Assembly: GCA_001643675.2 (NCBI GenBank)
Contig: LSRY02000009.1
Span: 629,501-693,500 of the forward strand
Direction: 5' to 3'
From: Monocercomonoides exilis
Taxonomy: Eukaryota; Preaxostyla; Oxymonadida; Polymastigidae
Length of the DNA: 64,000 bases
In this document: in pieces, positions 1 to 11,279 of the stretch
Layout of the letters: each line of letters begins with the position of its first letter
Numbering within the stretch: position 1 is the stretch's first letter
Translations under genes and position numbers: made by a program
The notes under the pieces: generated by a model
What the model was told of the DNA's origin: nothing
Database searches by the model: none
Seen by the model: only the letters and a program-made list of their open reading frames with translations

Positions 1-1854
1 GAATAACTGTCTTTTTTGAAAGACAACGTCTCGTTTATTTGGAAATTGATATCTCTTTTATTTCCTGCAGGTTCCAAAGAAACCGAAAGAATTTGAGGAA
101 ATTGTTCCATTTTCAAATGACTTAGTTGAAAAGTTTCTGACTGACAATGCTCACAGAAAGCGTATCTGTTATTCTTGTTGCTGGTTTCCATTTTGAATGA
201 AGTATTAAATGCTTCGGTGCAACTGGATCCGACTAGTCGTATAATTGGTGTCGACTCGAATGGACCATTCACTGAGCAATGACATTTTGAACAATGTCTT
301 GGAAATGACAAACTTGTGTTCACCTGATACGCAAAGTTAGGAATGATTATTGATAAATCATTGAACAAATCCAAGAAAGTTTCATAGAATTCTTGCTGCA
401 ATCCTTGTCTCAGTTTATGCCTTTTTTCAAATTGTCTTAGAAAAAATGGTGACCATCTTTGTTTCAATTGTGAATTCTTTGTTTTGACAATAATTTCCTC
501 TGAAACGAGATGTAAAAGATTTGAAAAATAAGAAGTGAACGTTCCATTTCGAATGGGTAAATCTGGACATTGAACAATAATTGCTCGAAATATTTGAATT
601 TGTGAAGCCAGATAACAACTGTTTCCTAAATTTGTTAAGCTGAAAATATTTGCTCCTTCATCTTCGTTTTGGTTATCCTGAGTGACAAGCTCCTGATCAA
701 TAATCATATTCTGATCCGAATGTTTGTCAAGCACATCCGTCATTATGTCAGAGGAATAGTTATTAATTATATCTTCTTCTACGTCCATTAATATGCTAGG
801 ATCAAGATTTTCCGTAATTTCTTGATATTCCTCATTCTCGTAATAATTCTCTATCGGTGAACTTTGACAATGACTTTGAGAAACATGATAATATTCTCCC
901 AGAAGATTTGTTTGTGTTCTTGAAATGTCGTGCATATCTGATAAGCTGTTGTTATCCATTGGATGTGTTTCGATGTATGTTCCAGAGATAATATTATTCT
1001 CTTCAAAATCGCTATTTTCTAGAAAATAATCTCCCAATGGATCAATGTCTATTTCCATGTTGTCTTCCCCATTCAATATCGCGAAATCATTGACATTTGC
1101 TAAATTTTCCTCTTTGAAGAAAAAAAATATTTTTAAAAATTTTCATTTTCTTTTCATCAAAAATTCATAATATTGCAAACTATTTTTGGAACTGATGATT
1201 CTTCGTGATCCTTCAGATGATTCAGTCGAATTGGCAGAAATAAATTCTGAAAATCTCTTTTCTTCGTCGTTGCTGAGTTCTTATTTCAAATTTTCAAAAT
1301 AGTAAATATTTTCATTTAAGATACAAAAAACAAACTTCTTTTTGATGGAGGCATTTTAGGCTTTTGAGCACGAGATATTTCTAAAGATGAAGAAGAGCTG
1401 CTTTGCTTCGAATAATTGTAATTTCCTTGTGTGCAGTGGAATCCAAAGTCCAACAGCTGATGAAATGAATATTCATGACACACAGTCTTGAGTATTGTGA
1501 CTTTCGTATGAGCGTTATCTTCTGTATTGGATGCCGATGCAAGACGCATTATAACGTATTTATCCTTTTCTTTATGTTTCAGTGAATGTTTATTTTTAAA
1601 CAATGAAAACATTTATTTCAACAAAAAATCATACCGTTGAATATGTTTTGCAACTCGGAAAACAATTTCTTTCCTTTGTTTGTGTGAATGAACATGTAAG
1701 TCAAGCAGTTAACTATATCTTCCCCTGATATGCCATTCAAATATTCCCAAGCAGCATTGCACTTCTCGCTTTTTCTTGATGGAGAAAGCAAAGAAAATTT
1801 CTTTTTTTCCATTTGGAGTTCAGAAAAAAATGTCTCAGCAAATGAGAGGTCCAA
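1..1854 (-). CDS. USP-family deubiquitinase gene (copy 1), 3' part beyond the left edge
   Basis: Four exons on the minus strand: 1854 (or ATG at 1812) to 1635, 1569-1336, 1272-1181, and 1109 to the window edge. Exon lengths give consistent phases 1, 1 and 0. Donors are GTATGA, GTTTGT and GTTTGC. Exon 4 stays open and has a USP cysteine box, SLTNLGNSCYLASQ, with the Cys codon at 617-615. It also has finger-type Cys pairs (CSKCHCS, FCEHCQ) and the core strand FPQILSVSLEP. The His box should lie beyond base 1. USPs remove ubiquitin using a Cys/His/Asp(Asn) triad; activity here is inferred. The stretch before the Cys box is acidic and low in complexity. Exons 1 and 2 match the N-terminal module of the copies near 58-60 kb and 60-64 kb (CN..W, LF..L.N.FNG, then LLDFGF..TQGNYNYSKQ). 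Whether a transposase-like tail follows cannot be seen. Several exons are invisible as ATG-to-stop ORFs because the frame runs off the window. Confidence 0.8.
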
Positions 1855-4800
1855 TTAAAGGGAATGGTTGTATTATTTATATTTCATTCTATGAATTTCA
1901 TTTCAGATTGCAAAGAAGTGTTGCAGTTATTCAATCTCATTTTACGTGTGACTTGATTTTCACAACAATATTTTCGTTAACTTTTTGTGTACTTTTGAGT
2001 CAATGAATAATTTTTATCAATTCACTGCTCGATTCATCTTATTTCATAATAATTAAAAGAAAACAATTGCCGATTTATTAATCACATGTTTTCCAAAGCA
2101 AATGACATTTACGAAAACCGTATTAATCGCATAAGCAAACAATCCGAAGAAAGAGAATGATAACGTTCATTCGATGTTATGAAAAAAGAAAAAGTTTTTA
2201 TTTGACGATGAGAGTGACAAAAAAATAAATAAAAGGAAGTGCTTCATTCAGACTGCTAAGCTTTCACGAAGTGTGCACTGAAGAGAATTTTAGAATTCCA
2301 TAAGGTTACTGAAATAGCTATTTCCTATTTTTTATAGACGATACACTTTTGTTTTCATCTCATCCTTCCTCTTTATATGAGTCATTTTTCTTAACATTTA
2401 GTCATTCAACTCCAATTTCAGTTGATTATGCATCAGTTCTCAAATGTTATCTTGGAATGCAAACAAACAAAAAGAAGATTTTGTTGAAGCACTCATTCAA
2501 GTCAGTTCTATTGAAGAGAATACTTTTTCTTTTTTTAACATCGTTTTCTCCAATAGCAAAATATTCTTCATTTTTCACAGAAATTGATGTTTATTCATCA
2601 TTATCAACAATTACTTAATCATCTCTTCCTCTTTTCTTTCTCCTTCTTCTTTTCTTCGTTTTCTTTCTCCATCTGTAACTTCTCCATTGAAACCGCTAAC
2701 TTTCTGCAGCAGATGACCGGCTTGCACTACTTCATCTTGATATAAATAAATTTGCATTCTTTCAAATTTTGACGTTCTTTTGTCAAACGTTATTGAATGA
2801 CCAAGAGTTAACATTTTCCATCCTCGAATTACTGTTGTCACAAGTTGGTTTGAGATCATCAAGCACATAAATCAACTGTGCAATAAGCTGCAAGCAGCTC
2901 TCTTTCTTGAACAATGTCTTTTGATGAACAGAATTCATAAGCGAAAAAAAAAGAAAAACGCAAAATAAGAGAGACATGAAAGAAATTTCTTTTTCTTTGA
3001 CAATAAAACAATCTCCTTCATTTCTTCTTCCCTTTTCAATATCTCTTTTCTTTTCAATTTTCACCATTTCTATCAACCTTTGATAGAAGTTAGCTCCTCT
3101 CCACTTTTCTTTCTTTTTGCAAACAATTTATCTTTTCCTTCTTCCCATTTCAATTTCTTTCTGCATTATCTTTAAGTTCCCTTTAGTCGACTTAAGTGTA
3201 CTCTGAACAATGCTCACTTTTGAACATTCAACACAGCCAGTTTCCCCATGTGAACATCACAATTGAGCAGGTGGGAATCGAAGAGACGTTGATTCCATCC
3301 AATGCCCGCTCAACACACTTATTGACTTTCATTTGCTGAGATTCTGTCAGGAGTTTATTCAACTGAGACAATCTTCGTTTGTTTGGATGACATACTCACA
3401 ATCGTTCTTGGGGATCGAGAGTGCAAACAGCAAGAGAGAAAGGAAGGCGCAGAAAAGGTTCATCAAGTGTATGCAAAAGCAGATTGAGATTTCAGAGATA
3501 GCGTCAGACATTTGCAATATGAAGAATTATGGAGATGACATCCTGCCGATATTAACGTACTCTGCGTTTGGCTCAGATTAACAAGGCGTTTTTGAAGGGG
3601 TTGAAGGAGAAGAGTGTGTTTTGCCAAAGAAAAAAAATTGAAGATGAAAGAAAATGAAGAAGAAAAGATGAAAATTTGATTGAGAAAACAATTGAAGAAA
3701 ATATAAAAGAAGGAGAAAAAGAAGAGGAAGAGTGTTATCAGCAACATTAGAAGCAGGCAGATGCATATTCAGATTGAGTAAGAAGAGCAAAGCGCTGATG
3801 GGGCCCCTTGGCTGTCGTTGTCGATGATCGAGAGTTGTTTGAAGGTTCATTTTGCAAAGCGAAGCAGAACACTATGAGCAGCAATTGCAAAACTTCCATT
3901 GTTGTCAATTGCCGAAGATGCAATCTGAAACTGAATGGGAAAATGTTTTCACAATATGTGTCTCGAGTGTCTCTGAGAAGAAGCCAGATTCGTCATAAAT
4001 TGGTGAAGTTAATGAGTTTTATGTGATCACTTTTCAAATTGTTTCATCTTTGTTGGATTCGAAAACTTTTGCAAATATTTCTTCTTTTTCAGAAATAAAG
4101 AATTGGATTGTTCTGCGCTTGCTTCCATCTCTTTTGCTGAATAAATAATAAAAAGAAAAAAGCTTGAATAACTTGCCATCAGAGGCAGATTAGAAGATTG
4201 ATTCAAACAAAGTTGCTCATTCAGATAATTGCTGAAAAGAAAATTATATCAGAACATAATTCATTTCAGCAGAAATCTCCACAATCCAACATTGTTGCAG
4301 AAGAAGAATCAGATCATGCAAAGCAGATCTGTTCACCTTCAATACTTGTTCTTTCAAGTCCAAATTCTGAAGCACAATTGCAGCTTCAGGCTGATCAACA
4401 CTTTTAACCAGTTAATAATGCGGAATTATGATATTTGCAGTTGGCATTGTTTCATTTTTTTAAATCTCAGTGTGCTCAAATATTTCAAGAATCGAACTTC
4501 AATGAAGGGAAGTCTGACCGATTTGATATGCGGAAGAATTTTTTTGAGAGTATCGATGAAACAAACAACAAAGATATATAAATCTCTCGACAAAAGAGCC
4601 TGTTTTCCTCGATCTTTCATTCCTTTGGAATTTTAACCATTTTTTAACTAAAAAGAAAAAAAAGAAATATAGCTTTAAAGCAAAACTGCTCTTTCTCAAT
4701 TCTTTTATCTCGTCATTTTCGAAATCACTTCATTCGTTTTCGCTTTTTCGAAAAGATAATGGAATACTGAAAATTTCTTCTCATTTGACTTTTATCAAAT

Positions 4801-5470
4801 TTATCAAAAAATCAAAATTTTCATTTAAAAAATAGATCCAAAGCAAATAGACATTCCATCACAAAAGATACACCAAAGAAACATTGTCTTCAAAAGTAAT
4901 TCTTTGTTTAATCAAGAAAAGCTAATCAGAAGGCATTCAACAGAAAACGGAGATCAAATCGGATTATTCATTTATAAATTGAAAGAGGCTTTGAAAAAAA
5001 AAGAACGTTGAAGTTATTTTTGTTAAAAACGGATGGGTTCCAAAATAGTCTTCTGCATGCTTCACTGCTTCGAAACCACTGCAAATTGAAAAGATGAAAC
5101 GATAAGGGAAAGCGCTTTTGAAGAAAAAGCTTATTTGAAGAGAAATTATATGATCTTTTGGAGCAGATCGGATTCATGCATGTTGAAATCGGAAAGTTGA
5201 AGAATTAAATGTTTTTAAAGAACTTTCTGATATAATCGAAGAAATGAAAATGGAAAATTGCTTTCAACAATGAGCTTTATTTTCATTGGATGCAGAAACC
5301 AAAAGAAATGAGGAAATTAAGAAAAAATGTTTTTATGTGATATGAGTTTATGATATATGAAAAAATAAGTGTTGATATATGCTTCAGTTGAAGAAGTGAT
5401 GAAGTCTCATGTATTTTTCTATGACATGGAAAATGGTGAAAATATGAAAATGGAAGGAATAATATAGAAA
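1855..5470. other. Intergenic/degenerate stretch, no supported gene
   Basis: Only short overlapping ORFs on both strands, none with a recognisable domain. About 3200-4030 is somewhat less AT-rich and reads like decayed coding sequence on the plus strand: fragments at 3333-3581 and 3808-4026 separated by stops and frameshifts. Minus-strand ORFs at 2611-2868 and 2783-3076 overlap each other and are lysine/glutamate-rich without family features. I see no tRNA, rRNA or transposon ends here. Confidence 0.4.
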
Positions 5471-7365
5471 TCAGAAAAAGTTATTATTTCCTGTTGTTTT
5501 TGTATCAACTGCGCTGAAGGTGAGTGTTTGAATGGGAACAAATATTGAGGTGAGGAGGGTGAGAGATGCGTCTTGGGGATCTGTCATGCGAACAAGAGCG
5601 AATTCAATTGTTTTGCATGGAGTCTGTTGGGGTCTGCCACAGGCATCTGTATTGGTTCCGTTGTTAGAAACGATTTTGAATGTTGTAATGAGAGGAAGCC
5701 ATTTGTTGAACTCAACATCATCAGCAGTTCCTGCATTCCAGACTCTTTTTGATTCTGTTGTTGAACCGCATTGATTGAATGGAGATTGGGTGATGCTGCT
5801 TCCACTGAAGAATACATCGTTTCCTCTTCCATTTGTGGCTGTGTTTCCATCGAAGAAGCAGAATGTGATGAAATTTATTCCATTCATCCAATTTGATGTT
5901 CTTGTGCAACACAGCGCAGTACCACCATAGGAAGTTGGATTTTCGACTTTGTTGTTGATGAACTGGCACTCTTGGAGCAAGCACTGTTTTGGTTTTTGTG
6001 GTGGAAGCCAATTGAATGTGACTGCTCCAGCTGCATCACCGCCAGTATTTGCAACACATACACAATTTTTGAACAAAAAATTTGCATCTGGTGGCATGTC
6101 GTCAAGGGCAAAAAACCAACCAGTTCCACACCAACTTGTAATTGAACAACTTTCCACTCTGTTTTCTGAGAATGTCCAAGCAGAATTTGTTTGCGGATAC
6201 CTGATGCAATTCGCTCCTCCATTAGCCGCAGAACAACTGGTGAAATTGGATTTTGCGATATCAACTTTTAACAAATAATCACAATATAACGCTCCACCAT
6301 GATCACTGGTTGAACATTTGCTAAATGAGCAAGATGAAATTGCGAGATTGGCATTTGTATAAGAAACATAAAGTGTACCTCCAGCAGATCCATTTCCAGA
6401 ATTTTCCCATATGCACCACTCAAAGCGATGGCTATTTAGATCAAAAGAATCGAGTCTTCCAAGTTTCACTCTTTGAGATTCATTTCCAATGTGAACTTCA
6501 TCAGCATTTGATAAAGAGCGTGTTTGGTGGAGGAAAGAGGTGTTGAAGGCAGAGAGAGAGGTGGATGGGCTGTTGAGGGAAGGGAGGATGGCACCATCGA
6601 TGGGGTTGTGAGTGTGGAGGAAGATGGCTGAGTGGATAGAGAGGGAGGAATGAAGGGAAAAAGAGGGGATTGTATTGGTGTTGGTGTTGGACGTTGAGAT
6701 GAAAGGATTGAGTGAGTTTGAAGGAAGAGATGGAGAAGATTGAAGGGATTGAGGAGAGGAGATGTCGGAGAAGAGGGTGTTTGAGAGATGGAGATTGAGG
6801 TGGATTTGGATGTGGGGATGGGATTGGCGATGGATATGGAGAGGGGAAGAGGAAGAGGAAGAGGAAATCGAAGGGGAAGGGGAAGGAGAAGAAAAAGAAG
6901 AGAATGAGGATGAGGATGAGAAAGACGAAGGAGAAGGTGAAAGGGGATGGAAAGGGGGAAGGGGAAGAGAGGGAAGAAGGAGTAAAAAGGAAGGGCTGGA
7001 TGAGGGAGATGAACGAGGAGAATGAGGAGTGGGGGATGGAGAAGGAGGAAGGGATTGGGGAGTGAGCATCTGAGAGGAGATTGTTTGGGGTGGAGAAGAG
7101 GGGGAAGGAGAGGATGGCAGGTTGGGGGGTGGTGAGGGAGAAGTTGGAGAGAGCGAGGGAAGCATGGGCAGAGAGGAAAAGTGGAGATTTTGTTGCTGGG
7201 TTGATTTGGTAAGTGGAGGAGCAGATAGAGGCAGCGGAGTGGTGTTGGGCAGTGAGGAGTGGACAACCGCTGAGAGGGATGATGTTGAGATGGGTCACGC
7301 ACAAGGAGGTGTTGATGAGGGAGAGGCTTGTCTGAGCACCACAGATGGGACTGCCTGAAAAACAT
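5471..7365 (-). pseudogene. Right-handed beta-helix (pectin-lyase-like) surface protein, probably truncated
   Basis: The main frame 7165-5471 has two parts. The first roughly 200 residues are almost pure Ser/Pro/Leu/Phe low complexity from a C/T-rich coding strand. The last roughly 350 residues are a Cys/Gly-rich repeat typical of beta-helix proteins: CSFSKCSTSDHGGALYCDY, FTSCSAANGGA, and later GTNTDACGRPQQTPCKTIEFAL. That last motif normally opens another beta-helix block, but the frame stops about 45 residues later, so the C terminus looks truncated and no membrane anchor is seen. Upstream to 7365 another frame carries a plausible N-terminal continuation, which suggests a frameshift in the low-complexity tract. 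Such proteins are expected at the cell surface or secreted. A shorter relative lies at 43661-44431. The family assignment is firm; whether the gene is functional is not. Confidence 0.6.
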
Positions 7366-7749
7366 TATGTTTTTTTTATATTCTTTGTTTTGTTTTTTCT
7401 TTGAAATGATGAATTTTTAATGAGCGATAATGAAAAAAGAAAGAGATTAAATTTTTCTAAAAAAAAGGAGAATTTTATGTTTCAAATATTATTTTTTTAA
7501 AAAAAATTTGAAAGTCTGAAAACAGTTTTAAAATTACTTTATGTAAAGTTATCAAACTTTATTCAGCCCGCCTCCGAAATAGTTTTCCCATAAAGTACAT
7601 AAACAACAGATTCCAGCAGCGACAACTCTTTTGAAGACAGAAGTTCTGTGTCTAAAAAAAGCCAAAAAAAAAAAAAAAATAAACAAATAATATAAAAACA
7701 AAAAGCTTTGATATTAATATTTGATGTTCAGGAAAAAAAAACGCATTTC
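7366..7749. other. AT-rich intergenic spacer
   Basis: Noncoding, with homopolymer A and T runs including about 15 A near 7664. No promoter, RNA gene or repeat recognised. Confidence 0.5.
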
Positions 7750-9292
7750 TTATTTTTCTGAGCAGTGAAGTTGCTCAGAAGCAATATTAGTTGCATAAGT
7801 AAGAGGATGTGAGAAAATATCCTTTCTGCCTTCTTTTTCGTTCTTTTCCGTTTTGCAAAGATTTTCTTCTCCGCCATCTCTTTTCATTGTTGAACTGCCC
7901 AATAGAACCGATTCTTCATTTTTAGTCTCCGTTTCTGATTGGCGATGGTGGTGTATTTTACGAGGCATAAGCGTTCCATTTATTCTTCTGTGGTTCCGAG
8001 CCGAGCGTTTGCGAAGAAGTTTGAGTGTCTCTTGAAGGGAATGCATTTCATTCTCTTCAGAATCAACAAGTTTCGCCTGCGGAGCCGAGCTGCTGCTCAT
8101 TTCTTTACTTCCAAAACTTTCAATAGTTTTGACTTTTGAATTCTCACTTTCTATTAGTGTCTTGCTGTCATCTTCTTTGTCCTTCATTTGCTGCAGCTGC
8201 AGTTGTTGCATTTGACTTGCTTCGTATTCGTGTGAGGAATGCCGAGTGTTGTGATATTTCATTCGAAAACTTTTCTTTGCTTCGTTCTTTCCCTTCTGAG
8301 TTCGTTTCCCTTCTTCCTCATCGAAATAGCTTTCGAATTCTCCGCTTTCAACTGCAGGATGATTGATTGCTTTTCCATAAGATTTCTTCGCAGTTTTCCT
8401 ATTGGCGATTTTGTGTTGTCCAAACACTGGCAGCAATCTTTCTCTTTCATCAACCAGCATAACACGACTGCTTTTGGCTTTCTGCGTCTGCGCTGGCTTA
8501 TCCGATGCCCCTCTCCTCTTCGCCATTTGCGCCGCTGTGCTGCTTCCAGAAGGCTGCGGCTCGTACTTCGCATTCATTTGCTCAATCTTCTTCTTCATTT
8601 CTTCCAGTTGTTGGGCGTGCTTTCTCGTTGCGGCATTCACTTTTTTCCTTCGGCGAGAATATTTCCCTTCATAAAATTCTTCATCATCATCGCTTGTTTC
8701 ATCAGAACTTGGATGGCGTTTATCATCGTATGCTTCTTCTTCATCTTCTTCTTCTTCACCTTTGTTGATTGAATCCTCGTCGTATTCATCTTCTTCATTG
8801 CCACTTTCTGATATAACGGCATCTGAGTCGTTCTTGTCATCAGTTGACTCTGTTGATGGCTCCAGAAGAGCTGCTAACTCTTCTTCGTCCAAATCTTCGT
8901 ATTTTTCCTTTTTCTTCTTCAAAGAAGACTTCGAATTTTTCTTCAGTTTCTGTCCTGAAATGTTCTTCGATTGCTTATTTGGTTAGCTTTTTTTCTTCTT
9001 TGATTCTTTATTTTCTGGAGACATGACACGCTCCAAATTTGCACTGCTATCTTTTAAATTAGAACTATGATCTTTTGGAGAATTATCTGATTGCTCTTCA
9101 CCAACTTCCCTTTCGTGAGCATCTTCTTCAGATTGGCAAAATACACACTTCCATCCCATTCTAGGTAAGAATTGTAATCCAACACATAGCTTGTGAAACA
9201 CTTCAAACTATTTTAACCTAACTTTTTGAAAATTAATAATATACCTCTGTTGCATCTAATTTTCGCTTGAGTAAAATACAAAAAAGAATTTG
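7750..9292 (-). CDS. Acidic/basic low-complexity protein with the C-terminal half of a PHD finger
   Basis: Frame 9201-8983 starts with FHKLCVGLQFLPRMGWKCVFC. This fits the second half of a PHD zinc finger (H-x2-C, then W-x-C-x2-C), so a chromatin role is likely. An upstream exon ending near 9246 (RKLDATE) joins it through a GTATAT...AATAG intron. The rest, 8922-7750, is a roughly 390-residue charged tail: an acidic Glu/Asp/Ser block, then a Lys/Arg/Gln-rich block. The two ORFs are in the same frame and separated only by one TAA at 8983-8985, and the lower ORF has no ATG of its own. A phase-compatible 5'-GTGTCA...TTTCAG-3' intron spanning the stop (about 9030-8957) would rejoin them; otherwise it is a nonsense mutation. 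The first half of the PHD finger was not located. Confidence 0.5.
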
Positions 9293-9461
9293 CTTTTCAT
9301 TTTACATAATTATTTATTCATTGATCAAATATTTTTCTGAAAAAGTTTTGAAAGTGTTTCTTTTTGATAATTATTGAGAAAAAAGTCATTTTTTCTTATA
9401 TTAACTATGAGTTTTATCATATTTGCTCGAATTTTCGCCAACTTTTAACATCCGAAAAATT

Positions 9462-10552
9462 TCAATGCAGATTAATGATTTCGAAAATAATGTCCCATAT
9501 ACATAAGCAACCCATGACTATATCACTGTGATTCTCTTTAACTGCCCGAAGTACCTGAACAGTGATTCGGATAATCTCTACAAATTCCTTGTCCCATAAT
9601 ACGCACGAGTCAAAAAGAAGAAAAAACACAATGAGCCATCTCCTGATAATATGCACTTCTTTCATTTCTCTTCCTCTTTTCTCTTCTTTTCTCTCCAAAT
9701 TCACGCATTTTGTCAGCTTTTCCAGTTCTCTTGCAGCCTCTCTCGCAAATAGCAGCTCATCCAAAATAACCTCTTTCAAACTTTTATCTGATAATCTTTC
9801 TATCAAAAAATGCCAAGCTGATTGATAGGCAAGTCTTGTCAAATTGTGATGTTCCTGATGATATTTTATGATTTCTTTGATTCTATTTAAATACAGCTTT
9901 TTCTTAATGTTCTAACAAAAAAAGACAAAAAAAAAAATCAAAAATGATATTGAAATGTTCATACGTAATACCCACTATTGCTCAAAGCCAGCAACGCCAT
10001 TTCAACTTCATGCTTAACTTTATCGCTTTCTTCTTTGTTCGTTGCAACTTTCAGAAGGCAAGGCACACAAACAGAAAGTAATTCTTTTAAAAGATCTTCG
10101 TTATGCAGCATGAGATAGTCTTCGCAAAGATCAACAAGAAGCTTTTCATCCTTTCCTTCATTTTTCTCATTTTCATTAATAATTATCTCTTCAATTCTTC
10201 CGTTCAATGAAGATTTCTCAAAGCTTTGAATGAAAATTCTCTTCAGCCTGGTGCAATATCCAATGTGTTTCAACAACAGAATGACACTTCCAAAATTCAA
10301 TTTCTTTTCATCTATCATTTTAAGAATTTTGTCGACAGTTCTTCTGTTAAAATGGATAAAAAGTCGCTTCTGTCCATTCCATCAATTATTTTATTCATTT
10401 CAATGAATTTCTGTTTCTGCTCTTCCTCATCGCAATCTTCCAGTTCGCAAAACAATTCTTCAAAAACAATGAAATTGGAAAAAATGCAATGAACAAGAAT
10501 TCACTTGCAATAACAATTGCAAGCTATTGAACATTTTTGTGTTGTCTGTCTC
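9462..10552 (-). pseudogene. Helical-repeat multigene family, copy A (frameshifted, 3'-truncated)
   Basis: The family is alpha-helical, ARM/HEAT-like in feel, with no assigned function. Copy A has a 28-nt mini-exon (10552-10525), an exon 10457-9965 and an exon from 9902. Motifs present are CELEDCDEEE, LLKHIGYC, SVCVPCLLKVA, KEIIKYHQEH and LAYQSAW. Near 10330-10310 the frame breaks between ILTEEL and KILKMIDEKK, consistent with a 1-nt deletion. After VQVLRAVKENHSDIV the reading ends at 9462 without the SGAVDAVLEEI and MEEEGYED blocks, so the 3' third is missing. The donor after the mini-exon is GC rather than GT (10524-10523), as in copy B. Confidence 0.75.
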
Positions 10553-10617
10553 CTGCATCATTTTCTTTTTTTAAAAAAATTTGTTCAAGAAAGCAATAAT
10601 ATTTCAGCCATTCACAT

Positions 10618-10630
10618 TAGACCTATTTTA
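10618..10630 (+). repeat. Candidate left terminal inverted repeat of the Harbinger-type element
   Basis: TAGACCTATTTTA, perfect inverted match to 13227-13239; no extension beyond 13 bp seen. Confidence 0.4.
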
Positions 10631-11279
10631 GTTAGAATCAATAAATTCAAATATGTTAACTCAATTTCAATTACCTTCAACTTATCCAAATTTGCTTAAT
10701 CTAATTCGAATTCCCTTAAACTTTTTTTTGGTTAAAAGGGCATTTTTATGATCAACACAAAATGATCGCAAGTTTTTGTTTTTGTGCATTTTTCACTCAC
10801 TTTGAATGAAAACTGAACAAAAGATTATGGCTCATCATTAAAAAGAAATGTGTGTGATCAATTTTTAAAAATTTTTGAGTTTTTTCTATCAATTTTACTT
10901 TAATGTGACTTTTTTTATTATTGATGTATTCTCTTTCACATACACTAGCTTTGCATATTGCAACATGTTTTGGATGTTCCATTTTAGCTTTTAAAAAGAT
11001 TCAAATTGTATTTTCTTAAATTTTATCACATTTTGCAATATTTTCATTTCAACTTCAATTTTTATTGGCTATGAAATAACAAAGAATGAAAATGAAGTTT
11101 TTGTATAAAAAATTTTTTCTGAAAAATAAAACAAAATAAAAAATCTTATAATTCTAAAAATTCTTTTTCCTTTTTTTAAAAAAAAAAAAAGAAATGAGAG
11201 AGAAATTTGGAGAATGTTTATTTAAATAAATGATAAAGATGATAAAAGCCTTCATGTGGATATTTGAATACAGTGATTG

